Under the pieces are notes generated by a model. The model was not told where the DNA came from, ran no database searches, and worked only from the letters and a program-made list of their open reading frames with translations. DNA of 64,000 bases from CAWINX01 sp963837585 (lineage in GTDB: Bacteria > Actinomycetota > Thermoleophilia > Solirubrobacterales > 70-9), in the NCBI GenBank assembly GCA_963837585.1, contig CAWINX010000003.1, forward strand, positions 992,001 to 1,056,000, in the 5' to 3' direction. Shown piece after piece: positions 46,986-56,884 of the stretch. Numbering within the stretch: the first letter of the stretch is position 1; every line of letters begins with the position of its first letter. A program made the position numbers and the translations under genes.

Positions 46986-47447
46986 GTGCGCCGCGCCCTC
47001 GCCCTCTCGATTGCCGTTGTGTCGCTGGCGACGACGGCCGGGTGCGGGGAGGAGGGCGTGTCGAGTGGGGCCACCGTCTCGGCCTACGTCGTCTCTCCGC
47101 TTTGCCCAGGCGCCAAGCGAGAGCTGGCACGGGTCGGCCAACGGGGCGACTCGGTCCGCGTCCGCCTTGTCTGCCTGCCGAACTCTCTGCACGGCGCTAG
47201 GCTGGACCTCTCCACGGCCGGCGCCAACGCCCGCCGCACCACGGAGGACTCGACCTCGGTCGCCTATCTCGCGCCGCCCGACCGCGCCGCCCGCTTCACC
47301 ACTCCGATCCTCGACGCCGCCGATGTCGCCTCGATCTACGACGGCTCCGGCACGGCCGCGATGGCGAAGCTGCTGAGGGCGATTCGGCGGGCTGGGGGCT
47401 CGGGCAGCGTGCGGGCGTCGGTTCACGATGCCCTGAACGGAACCTAG
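46986..47447 (+). CDS. lipoprotein, short substrate-binding-protein-like
   Basis: 153 residues, GTG start, divergent from pfkA. Signal peptide with lipobox (LSIAVVSLATTAGC), so lipid-anchored at Cys20. The rest (VSAYVVSPLCPGAKRELARV; GANARRTTEDSTSVAYLAPP; FTTPILDAADVASIYDGSGT) recalls the first lobe of branched-chain amino-acid-binding proteins but lacks a second lobe. It could be a receptor fragment or a ligand sensor. The stop overlaps the convergent gene by 4 bases. Confidence 0.68.
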   Translation: MRRALALSIAVVSLATTAGCGEEGVSSGATVSAYVVSPLCPGAKRELARVGQRGDSVRVRLVCLPNSLHGARLDLSTAGANARRTTEDSTSVAYLAPPDRAARFTTPILDAADVASIYDGSGTAAMAKLLRAIRRAGGSGSVRASVHDALNGT

Positions 47448-48349
47448 AGCAGGTCGTCCAGCGCCTCGTCCAAATCGGGATGCTTGAACTCGTAGCCGAG
47501 GTCCAGCGCCCGCCGCGGAACCACCCGCTGGCCGCCTCGCAGCACCTGGCCGAACTCGCGGCCGAATTTCAGGTCGAGCGCGAAGCCGGGGATCGGGAGG
47601 ACGGCGGGGCGCCCGACGGCGCGGCCCAGCGCCTTAGACAGCGCGGCGTTGGTGACCGGGTTGGGCGCGGTGGCGTTGATCGTGCCGCTGACCTTTTCTT
47701 CGTCCAGCGCCCAGAGCAGGATCCCCACCTCGTCATCGACGTGGATCCAGGACATGTACTGGCGACCGCCGGCGAGCGGGCCGCCGACGCCCATTTTGAA
47801 CGGCCGCAGCATCTCCTTCAGCAGTCCGCCGCGCGGGTCGAGGACGTGCCCGGTGCGGACGATCACAACTCGCACGCCGGCGCGCCCTGCCTCGTGGGTC
47901 GCCTTCTCCCACTCGCGGACCACCTCGGCGTCGAATCCCCCGCCGGATTCCGCCGACTCGTCGACGATAGCTTCGCCGCGATCTCCGTAGAAGCCGATTG
48001 CAGACCCGCTGACCAGCACCCGCGGCTTGCGCTTCAGCGTCGCGATCGCCTGCACGAGGTTGCGGGTGCCGATCCGACGGCTCTCCATGATCCGCCGCTT
48101 CGACTCCTCGGTCCAGCGCTGGTCGATCTTCTCGCCGAGCAGGTTGACCACTCCGTCGACGGCCTCGAAGGCCTCGGCGGGCGGGCGCTCCAAGGTCGGC
48201 TCCCAGGGATGCCAGGTGACGCCGGGGTTGGTGCGGCGGGCGGCCTGCGGGTCGCGGGTGAGGCCGATCACCTCGTCGCCCCTCACCAACAGCGAGTCGC
48301 AGAGCGCCGACCCGATGAACCCGCTGGCTCCGGTGACGAGGACTCGCAC
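47444..48349 (-). CDS. TIGR01777-type NAD-dependent epimerase (SDR39U family)
   Basis: 301 residues, atypical short-chain dehydrogenase. Rossmann start MRVLVTGASGFIGSALCDSL; GVVNLLGEKIDQRWTEESK; SGSAIGFYGDRGEAIVDE carries the active-site Tyr. The C-terminal DUF1731-like end (RRALDLGYEFKHPDLDEALDDLL) is typical. The family includes YfcH of E. coli and SulA-like cell-division-linked proteins, substrate unknown. Two bases separate it from the malic enzyme gene upstream. Confidence 0.88.
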   Translation of the reverse strand: MRVLVTGASGFIGSALCDSLLVRGDEVIGLTRDPQAARRTNPGVTWHPWEPTLERPPAEAFEAVDGVVNLLGEKIDQRWTEESKRRIMESRRIGTRNLVQAIATLKRKPRVLVSGSAIGFYGDRGEAIVDESAESGGGFDAEVVREWEKATHEAGRAGVRVVIVRTGHVLDPRGGLLKEMLRPFKMGVGGPLAGGRQYMSWIHVDDEVGILLWALDEEKVSGTINATAPNPVTNAALSKALGRAVGRPAVLPIPGFALDLKFGREFGQVLRGGQRVVPRRALDLGYEFKHPDLDEALDDLL

Positions 48350-48351
48350 AG

Positions 48352-49812
<1,461 letters not shown>

Positions 49813-49844
49813 GGACAGCTATCGAATCAGATTCGGAGCGTGCG

Positions 49845-50225
49845 TCACTCCTGCGTACTGATCCAGGCCTTCGCCGCATCCAGCTCGGCGAGGTCGAACA
49901 CCTTGACCTTGGCGGGGATCAGGAACCCGAATCCCTTCACCAGCCGCCGGTAGGCGTCGTGGTCGGTCACCACCGCGATGCGCTCCCACGAGAAGAGGTG
50001 CTCCATCCCGATTTTCGTGTCGTCCCAGATGGCCGCCATCGCGTAGCCGTCGAAATCCGCGCCCAGCAGGTAGAGCAAGCGCACCTTGTCGTGGCCCTCC
50101 AGATGCCGCTCGACCGCCGGAATCAGCACCTGCTCGTAGTCCTCGCCGGTCACCTCGCCCTTGGCCTCGATGCCAAGCACGTTGTCCGGCAGATCCGGAA
50201 TCAAATCGATCATCGCGTCCTCCAC
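49845..50225 (-). CDS. SpoIIAA-like (STAS-fold) protein
   Basis: 126 residues, MIDLIPDLPDNVLGIEAKGEVTGEDYEQVLIPAVERH at the start, with DGYAMAAIWDDTKIGMEHLFSWERIAVVTD in the middle. This is the SpoIIAA-like/STAS-SEC14 fold (pfam 11964 type), which binds hydrophobic ligands in some members. No phosphorylatable Ser in the anti-sigma-antagonist position is evident. It lies between malic enzyme and the HNH nuclease gene, same strand. Confidence 0.82.
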   Translation of the reverse strand: MEDAMIDLIPDLPDNVLGIEAKGEVTGEDYEQVLIPAVERHLEGHDKVRLLYLLGADFDGYAMAAIWDDTKIGMEHLFSWERIAVVTDHDAYRRLVKGFGFLIPAKVKVFDLAELDAAKAWISTQE

Positions 50226-50247
50226 TCGCTCGCTTGCCGGTCAGAGC

Positions 50248-51591
50248 CTAAGGAGGTCCGGCCAGCGCCAGCAACCCCGCCACGGCCAGATCCTGATCCA
50301 TCCGCTCGCCCCGCCCCAGCGGCGCCACGGTCTCCGACGAAATCCGCAATCCCGCCATGCGATTGCGAGCCCGAACCTCGCCGCACCGGCCGCGACCGGG
50401 GGAGGGCACCGCGGGGATCGCCCGCCCGTCCGGTCGATGGAAGACAAGCGCGCCGTCAACTCGCCGCGAGATCCCAAAGCCGCCCTCGTGAACGAGCCGA
50501 TGGTGGTGGCCGCAGAGCAGCACGAGGTTGTCGAGCTTGGTCTCCCCGCCTCGCGCCCAATGGGTGATGTGGTGCGCGTCGACCCACTCTCGGTTGTTGC
50601 AGCCGGGGAACTGACAGCCGTGGTCGCGGGCGTCCAGGGCGCGTCTGAGCGACGGTGGGATCGCACGCGTCTTACGCCCGACGTCAAGCGCGCCCTTCGG
50701 GCCGTTGAGCATCGGCACCAGCGAAGCGTCGCAGGACAGCCGCCGCGCGGTCTCGGCGCTGATCGCCGGGCCATCGTCGAGTCCGCAGCAAGCATCGGCG
50801 TCATCCCCGGTCAGCGCTGCGGCATCAACGTGCACGACCACTTGGTACCGCTCTCCGGCAGGCCGCACGTCTGGATCGTTTGCCAGGCCGCTGTCGGCGA
50901 GCAGCATCAGCGCGTCGGCGTTGTTCACCGGCTGGCGCGGTCCCGGTTCCGCGGAACCGCCTTGGCGGTCTCTACGTGTTCGACGGAGTGTTTGCGGATG
51001 GCTGCCCTCCCGGCCTCCAGCGCCTTGAGGAACGTGGCCCCATCCTCAGGCGAAAGCCGCCCGCGAATGCAGAGGCAGCCATCCTCGTCCCAGTAATGGG
51101 AGAGGAACCGCTCGCGGTGCAACGCCTCCGCGCTCTCCCGCGACACCGCCCGTCGATAACCACGAACCAGCCGCTCCAGCTGGGCGGCGGTGGCAAACCG
51201 AGCCATCTCGACCAGTTCCACTTCCTGCTCGGGAGTGGCGATCCGCGTGATCGCCCGCACCTTCGAGTAGCTCAGCTCGCCCCTACCGAACTTCTCCCTA
51301 ATGAGGGGGAGGTCGCGAAGCGACCGCGCAACCCGCACATGCTCACGCGCGGAGCGCCGGATCCATCGAGCACCGCCAGGCCACCCACGCCCCGCAGGAG
51401 TGAAATCCCCACGCCTCATGCCCATCGCGCCGATCGAACTCCGCAACCAGCTCCAACCAGCGACAGGTGGCCGCGGCGATGTGTGCCGCCAACTCCCCGA
51501 TCTCCTCCTCGATCCTCTCGGTCGGCAACGCACCCAGCTCTTCGCCAATCTTGGGCTGAACCGCCGCGACCGCTCCTTGCTCTACGAACAT
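50248..51591 (-). CDS. DUF222 / HNH endonuclease (13E12-type, two frame breaks)
   Basis: About 446 residues after repair near 51348 and 50940. DUF222 domain: MFVEQGAVAAVQPKIGEELG, YSKVRAITRIATPEQEVELV, LSHYWDEDGCLCIRGRLSPEDG. C-terminal HNH: CQFPGCNNREWVDAHHITHWARGG and LVLLCGHHHRLVHEGG. The start ATG lies inside an SOS-box palindrome. A shorter copy of the palindrome at 51668 lies inside the gene around 50944-50959. In mycobacteria the related 13E12-repeat genes include members reported to carry SOS boxes. Its target is unknown; phage defence, homing or repair are possible. Confidence 0.88.
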
Positions 51592-51598
51592 ATGTTCG
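51585..51598. promoter_or_regulatory. SOS box (LexA site) overlapping the HNH gene start
   Basis: CGAACATATGTTCG, identical to 15151-15164. On the minus strand the ATG within it starts the HNH gene (ATGTTCGTA), the same M-F-V start as the PD-(D/E)XK gene. A TATTAT just upstream of the box on the minus strand could be the -10 element of a leaderless promoter. Confidence 0.75.
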
Positions 51599-51667
51599 AT
51601 AATACGAAGCCGGTCGGATGGAAGTTCGGGGCCGCCAAGCCACCGATGGACGCGTGGTTTGTGCCCA

Positions 51668-51697
51668 CCCAAGGCGGTTCCGCGGAACCGCCTTGGG
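51668..51697. repeat. perfect 30-bp palindrome between the HNH gene and polA
   Basis: Left half CCCAAGGCGGTTCCG and right half CGGAACCGCCTTGGG with no loop. Part of it, GGTTCCGCGGAACCGCCTTG, recurs at 50945-50964 inside the HNH gene. It lies in the 150-bp divergent promoter region of the HNH gene and polA, so it could be an operator for either, or a mobile palindrome. Confidence 0.9.
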
Positions 51698-51747
51698 GCT
51701 CGAGGCGGTAGACGGACTCGGGTGATCGACGCTCCGCTCCCCGGCCT

Positions 51748-54399
51748 ATGATCGCGGCCGATGGCCGCCGTAAGCAAGGAGGACGGCCCCCCGAGCTCTT
51801 TCTGCTTGACGGCAACTCGCTCGCCTATCGGGCCTACTTTGCGCTGCCCGAGTCGATTGCGACCAGCGACGGACGGCCGACCAATGCGATCTACGGGCTC
51901 GCCTCGATGCTGGTGAAAATCATCGACGAGCATCGGCCGGCCGGCGTGGTGGTCGCCTGGGATGCGGGGATGTCGGGGCGGGATGTCGCCTATGCCGAGT
52001 ACAAGGCCGGCCGACCGCCGCGGCCCGACCTGCTGCGCGAGCAGTGGCCGAATCTGATGCCTCTGGTCGAGGCCTTCGGCTACACCAACGTCAAGGTCGA
52101 GGGATACGAGGCCGACGACGTGATCGCCTCGCTGGCGCGGCGGGCGCAGGAGGCGGGGATCCCGACGATGGTCGTCTCCGGCGATCGCGACGTCTACCAG
52201 ATGGTCGGCGACGGGATCCGGGTGATGAGCACCTCGCGGGGCATCACCGAAACCAAGGTCTACGACCGCGACGCGGTGGTCGAGCGCTACGGCGTGCCGC
52301 CGGAGCTGATTACCGACCTGATGGGCCTGCGCGGCGACACCTCCGACAACATCCCCGGCGTGCCGGGGATCGGCGAGAAAACGGCGACCCAGCTGCTTCA
52401 GAAGTTCGGCTCGCTGGAAAAGGTGCTCGCCAGCGTCGATGAGATCTCCGGCGCCAAACGCAAGCAGAACCTGGTCGAGCACGCCGATGACGCCCGCATC
52501 TCCAAGCAGCTGGCCACGCTCCAGTACGACATCGAGACGGGCGTCGACCTTGAGGCTGCAATGGGGGCGACCCCCGACCGCGGCGCCCTGCGCGAGTTCA
52601 TGCGCGAGTTCGAGCTGCGCGCCGTGCTCGAGCGGCTGGAGGAGGCGCTGGGTGGGGAGGAGGCGGTCCCGGGCCGCGCGGTCGAGACCGAGCTCGAGGT
52701 CGAGGTGGTGGAGGGCGCGCCGGCCGATCTCGCCGAGGGGCCCGCCGCGCTGGCGATCGCCGGCGATCGCTGGGCGGGCGCCGACGGGGAGCGCGTCGTC
52801 ACCGGGGAATCGACGCTGGACGAGCTCGCCGTCGCGCTGGCCGCGCATCCGCTCGTCGCCCATGACGCGAAGTCGCTGGGCGGGGGCCGCCACGGGCTGC
52901 TCGCCGCGGCGGCGCGCGAGGGCGTCGACCTCGACCTCGACCACGACACGATGCTCGCCGCCTATCTGCTCGAGCCCCAGCGTCGCACCTACGAGCTGAC
53001 CGAGCTCGCCGCCGACGCCGGGATCGGGATCGCCTCGTCGCCAGCGCAGGGAGAGCAGCCCGACGACGGCCAGCTATCCCTCGGCGAGGAGGACGAGGCG
53101 GGCCTCGACCCGGCCGAGGAGGCCCGGTTGGTGGCGGGTCTCGCCGACGTCCAGCGCTCGCGAATCCAGGAGCTGGAGCTGGGGCCGCTGCTGCGCGAGG
53201 TCGAGCTGCCGCTCGTCCACGTGTTGGCGGCAATGGAGCGCGAGGGCCTGAAGCTCGACGCCGAGCGGCTCGCCGAGGTCGGCGCCGGCTTTGGGGAGCG
53301 GATCGCGACGCTCGAGAAAGAGATTTACGAGCTGGCCGAGGAAGAGTTCACGATCGGTTCGCCCCAGCAGGTCGGCCGCATCCTCTTCGAGAAGCTCGGC
53401 CTGACCCGCAAGCGCCGCGGCAAAACCGGCTTCTCGACCGACGCCCGTGTGCTCGCTCAGATCTCCGACGAGCACCCGATCGTCGAGAAGATCGAATCCT
53501 GGCGCGAGCTGACCAAGCTGAAGAACACCTACCTCGACTCGCTCCCCGACCTGATCGACCCCGAGACGGGCCGGATCCACACCACCTTCAACCAGACCTC
53601 GGCAGCGACCGGCCGCCTCTCCAGCACCAATCCCAACCTCCAGAACATCCCGATCCGCACCGAGGTAGGCCGCCCGGTCCGCGCCTGCTTCGTCGCCGAG
53701 CGCGGCGCCCGGCTGCTCTCCGCCGACTACAGCCAGGTCGAGCTGCGGGTGCTCGCCCACGTCGCCGACGAGGAGGTGCTGAAAGAGATCTTCCGGGCCG
53801 GCGACGATGTCCACGCCGCCACCGCGGCCGAGGTCTTCAACATCTCCCGCGAGGAGGTCGACATCGGCCAGCGCTCGAAGGCGAAGATGGTCAACTTCGG
53901 GATCGTCTACGGGCTGACCGGGTTTGGCCTCGCCGACCGGCTCAACATCCCCCGCAAGGAGGGCGAGGAGTTCGTCGCCCGCTACCTGGAGCGCTTCCCC
54001 GCGGTGCGCGCGTTCCGCGAGCAGATCGTCGAGCAGGCTCAGGCCGAGGGCTACGTGGCGACCCTGATGGGGCGCCGCCGGGCGATCCCCGAGCTGCGCT
54101 CCGGCAACCCCAACACGCGCAAACTGGGCGAGCGACTCGCGGTCAACACGGTGATCCAGGGCACCGCGGCCGACATCATCAAGGTGGCGATGATCCGCGC
54201 CTACCGAGCCCTGGCCGAGACCGGGATGAAGACCCGCCTCGTCCTGCAGATCCACGACGAGCTGCTCTTCGAGGGACCGCCGGGGGAGATGGACGACGCG
54301 GCCGAGCTGGTGCGGCGCGAAATGTGCGCCGCCTTCCAGCTCGACCCGCCGCTCGAGGTCGACATCGGCATCGGCACGGACTGGCTCGACGCCAAGTGA
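51748..54399 (+). CDS. polA: DNA polymerase I
   Basis: Repair and Okazaki-fragment polymerase, 883 residues. The 5'-3' exonuclease domain (LFLLDGNSLAYRAYFALP; VVSGDRDVYQMV; DNIPGVPGIGEKTATQLL) is complete. The middle 3'-5' exonuclease-like domain lacks the acidic DxE pair (GPAALAIAGD), so proofreading is probably absent. Polymerase motifs A (LLSADYSQVELRVLA), B (RSKAKMVNFGIVYGLTGF) and C (VLQIHDELLFE) are intact. Start uncertain: the open frame begins at ATG 51748, but ATG 51761 gives MAAVSKEDGPP and would join the same protein if one C is missing from the C-run near 51785. Confidence 0.96.
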   Translation: MIAADGRRKQGGRPPELFLLDGNSLAYRAYFALPESIATSDGRPTNAIYGLASMLVKIIDEHRPAGVVVAWDAGMSGRDVAYAEYKAGRPPRPDLLREQWPNLMPLVEAFGYTNVKVEGYEADDVIASLARRAQEAGIPTMVVSGDRDVYQMVGDGIRVMSTSRGITETKVYDRDAVVERYGVPPELITDLMGLRGDTSDNIPGVPGIGEKTATQLLQKFGSLEKVLASVDEISGAKRKQNLVEHADDARISKQLATLQYDIETGVDLEAAMGATPDRGALREFMREFELRAVLERLEEALGGEEAVPGRAVETELEVEVVEGAPADLAEGPAALAIAGDRWAGADGERVVTGESTLDELAVALAAHPLVAHDAKSLGGGRHGLLAAAAREGVDLDLDHDTMLAAYLLEPQRRTYELTELAADAGIGIASSPAQGEQPDDGQLSLGEEDEAGLDPAEEARLVAGLADVQRSRIQELELGPLLREVELPLVHVLAAMEREGLKLDAERLAEVGAGFGERIATLEKEIYELAEEEFTIGSPQQVGRILFEKLGLTRKRRGKTGFSTDARVLAQISDEHPIVEKIESWRELTKLKNTYLDSLPDLIDPETGRIHTTFNQTSAATGRLSSTNPNLQNIPIRTEVGRPVRACFVAERGARLLSADYSQVELRVLAHVADEEVLKEIFRAGDDVHAATAAEVFNISREEVDIGQRSKAKMVNFGIVYGLTGFGLADRLNIPRKEGEEFVARYLERFPAVRAFREQIVEQAQAEGYVATLMGRRRAIPELRSGNPNTRKLGERLAVNTVIQGTAADIIKVAMIRAYRALAETGMKTRLVLQIHDELLFEGPPGEMDDAAELVRREMCAAFQLDPPLEVDIGIGTDWLDAK

Positions 54400-54405
54400 C
54401 CTCTG

Positions 54406-54975
54406 CTATTTACTGAGCGCCACCAGGGTGAAGTAGACCTTGCCGCCCACGATCACCAGCTCGGCCCTCTTGACCACGGCTCCCACGACGAGGGCGTCAG
54501 TGGTGCATTTGGCCGTGTGATCGGCGCCCTGGCCGGGGTCCTCGCTGGAGCCCGGAGGCGTGCCGTCGTGACCGGGGGGATCTTCGGAAAGACTGCTGGC
54601 GTCGGCGCCCTGGCTCTCGGACGAATCCTCGGATCCTTTGTCGCAACCGCCGCCGCAGCGGATGTGGGTCCGCTCGGTGACCAGCCCACTCACCGTGTCC
54701 CCGCCGTCAAGGCTGATCACGAGTTTGCCCGTGTCGGCGTCGAAGGACGCGATCGTCCCGGCCGATCCGTCGGCGCTCGAGAAGTGACGGTGCCGGTGAC
54801 GCCTATGGTGACGACGATGATGGTGGCGTTTCCCATGGTGGTGGCCTGAGGCCCGCTGGTGACCGCCGTGGCGCGCCGACGCGATGCTCGGCAGCGCCAG
54901 CACCATCAGGGCGCTCAACACCGCCGCCAAGACGACCCCCGCGGTTCGTCTGCGCTTCCCGTGAGTCGAAATCAT
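54406..54975 (-). CDS. secreted histidine-rich protein, DUF5666-like
   Basis: 189 residues from the ATG at 54975, chosen because AAAGGAGGAG lies just upstream. Signal peptide (RTAGVVLAAVLSALMVLALP, cleavage near SASA/ARH). The mature N-terminus is extraordinarily His/Arg-rich (RASGHHHGKRHHHRRHHRR), then a small beta domain (GTIASFDADTGKLVISLDGG) with a Cys pair in RCGGGCDKG, an acidic Ser/Pro linker, and VVGAVVKRAELVIVGGKVYF. It probably binds metal or a polyanion outside the cell. It converges on polA with a 6-base gap. Confidence 0.75.
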   Translation of the reverse strand: MISTHGKRRRTAGVVLAAVLSALMVLALPSIASARHGGHQRASGHHHGKRHHHRRHHRRHRHRHFSSADGSAGTIASFDADTGKLVISLDGGDTVSGLVTERTHIRCGGGCDKGSEDSSESQGADASSLSEDPPGHDGTPPGSSEDPGQGADHTAKCTTDALVVGAVVKRAELVIVGGKVYFTLVALSK

Positions 54976-54978
54976 CTG

Positions 54979-54988
54979 CTCCTCCTTT
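54979..54988 (-). promoter_or_regulatory. strong ribosome binding site for the His-rich secreted protein
   Basis: AAAGGAGGAG on the minus strand, 3 bases before the ATG at 54975. It is the clearest Shine-Dalgarno sequence in the window, where most genes have none, and decides this start over the in-frame codon at 55026. Confidence 0.75.
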
Positions 54989-55073
54989 GGCACCAATCCA
55001 GCCGTGCCGATCGATTGCCCCAACAACCCGTGCGGGAGGAAAAGATCACAACCGCGGACACAGGTCCTGCGCG

Positions 55074-56382
55074 TCAGTCCTGCGGTGGCGCATCGGACGG
55101 CTCATCGAGGCGATAAGAGCTCGGTCCCGGCCCGGAGCGGGGGCTCGACCCCGAGCTCGAACTCGATCCGGAACCGTCGTCGGAGCCTTCGCCCCCGCTG
55201 CCCGCTTCGCCGGAGCCGGGCCCGGGACCATGTCTGCCTCCCGCGGGTGGGCCCTGCGATTCGCCGAGATTTTGACCGCCGGGTCCGGGTCCGTCATGCG
55301 GCCCGGCGCCGGTCGGGCCGCGGCCGCCCCTTGGGCCGGAGCGCGTATCCCCAGGAGGCCCCGGAGGGCCTCCCCGAGCGCCCTGGCCGCCGCGATCGGG
55401 GCCGCGGGCATGACCGCCTTCGGGCGGTGGGCCGTCGCGTCCGCCGCTACCCACCGTCGCCGTCGAGCCGACGCTGCGTCTCCGGGAGAGCGCGCCGGTG
55501 TCGTTTGAACCGGGAGCATCGGCTTGACTGGCGGCGCTCGCGGTTGCGCCGTCGCCCCCAGCTCCGGTCGCTCCCGCCGTCTGCCCCGGAGTCGCCGCCT
55601 CCGGCGCCCGATGCGCCGAGGCGTGATGCTGAGCCGCGACGCCGGCGCCGATCGAGCCGGCTACCACGGCGGTGAGGACGCCGACCTTGAGCGCGCCGGC
55701 GCCTCCCAGCGATGCGCCCGCCGCGACCGCGCCGCTTCCGGCGGTCACCGTGGCCGCGCCTGCCGCCCCGTGGTCGATCAGCGCCTTCAGCAGCGGGATC
55801 GGGATCATCAAGCCGACGCCGTCGCGCAGCGCCACCCGCGCCCGGTAGATGAATTGACGCGCCGCGCCGCCGGTCACTCCCAGCGCCGCCGCGATCTCCT
55901 CATGGCTCAGCCCTTCCAAGCTCGCGCATCACGATCGCGGCGCGCTGCGGCTCGGGCAAAGCTCGCAGTCGCGTCATCAGGTCGGTCACCTCCTCTCGCC
56001 GCTCCGCCTCCTCTGCGGCCGAACGCCCGCCCGCGATCGCCTCGTCCAGCTCGGCCGAAGTCGGCGGCCTGTCGCGAAGGTCGTTGAGCGCCGTGTTGCG
56101 CACGATCCGGTAGAGCCAGGGCCGTAGATCGATCTCCGACTCGTCGCGCCGCAACGCCTGGAAGGCCTTCGAGAAGGCGTCCTGGGTCACGTCTTCGGCG
56201 CGCCCGCCGACGATCGCCGCCGCGTAGCGGCGCAGCGGAGAGCCGTAACGTCGGACGATCTCCTCGAACGCGGTCTCGTAGCCGTCGCGGACGAGGTCGA
56301 CCAGGCGTCGATCCGGCTGCACCTTCAGCGCCGGAGCGAGGAGGAAGCTTGAAGCGAATCCCTGTGCAGGTGGCGGTGGCAT
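55074..56382 (-). CDS. sigma-70 family (ECF-type) sigma factor with membrane segment and long disordered tail (frame broken)
   Basis: About 435 residues after repair of one base near 55917. Region 2: FEEIVRRYGSPLRRYAAAIV, then EDVTQDAFSKAFQALRR and PWLYRIVRNTALNDLRD. Region 4: LPEPQRAAIVMREL joined to EGLSHEEIAAALGVTGGAAR and IYRARVALRD. A hydrophobic segment follows (ALKVGVLTAVVAGSIGAGVA), then about 180 residues rich in Gly, Pro, Ser and Asp (PGPPGDTRSGPRGGRGPTG; GSSSSSGSSPRSGPGPSS). The tail would lie outside the cytoplasm. No separate anti-sigma gene is adjacent. Confidence 0.85.
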
Positions 56383-56446
56383 GGCCGGCTGGTCTCTTTA
56401 ATAGAACACATGACGGTGGCAAAGATCACGGTTGGACTCAAATCCC

Positions 56447-56884
56447 ATGGATAGGGGCCTCGCGGTACTGCTCACCGCCGCCGCGGGCGGGCTGATCGCC
56501 CTGCAGGCGCCGATCAACGCCGGGCTGGGCAAGCAGACGGGCAGCCTGCCGGCGGCGCTGGTCTCCTTTGCGGTCGGCTCCGTCGCCCTGGCCGCGATCG
56601 TCCTGCTCAGCGGCAAGGCCGGCGGGCTCAGCTCAACCTTCGATGTCAGCTGGTACTACCTGCTCGGCGGGCTGCTCGGCGCGGTCTACGTCACCAACGC
56701 GTTGATCGCCGTCTCGGTGATCGGCGCCGGCGGCGTCGCGGCGGCGACGATCACCGGTCAGCTGACCGCATCGGTCGCGATTGATCGCCTAGGCCTGTTC
56801 GGCCTCGACCAGGTCCCGCTCAGCCCCGAGCGCCTGATCGGCATCGCCCTGCTGCTGGTCGGCACGGTGCTGGTCGTCCGCTGA
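56447..56884 (+). CDS. DMT-superfamily transporter, YdcZ/DUF606 type
   Basis: 145 residues from ATG 56447 (MDRGLAVLLTAAAGGLIALQ); a TTG at 56432 is a weaker alternative. Five hydrophobic segments with the family stretch APINAGLGKQTGSLPAALVSFAVGS and GAVYVTNALIAVSVIGAGGV, ending VGTVLVVR. Function of the family is poorly known; paired or dimeric small exporters. Divergent from the sigma-factor gene; its 3' end overlaps the convergent oxidoreductase by 96 bases. Confidence 0.82.
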   Translation: MDRGLAVLLTAAAGGLIALQAPINAGLGKQTGSLPAALVSFAVGSVALAAIVLLSGKAGGLSSTFDVSWYYLLGGLLGAVYVTNALIAVSVIGAGGVAAATITGQLTASVAIDRLGLFGLDQVPLSPERLIGIALLLVGTVLVVR

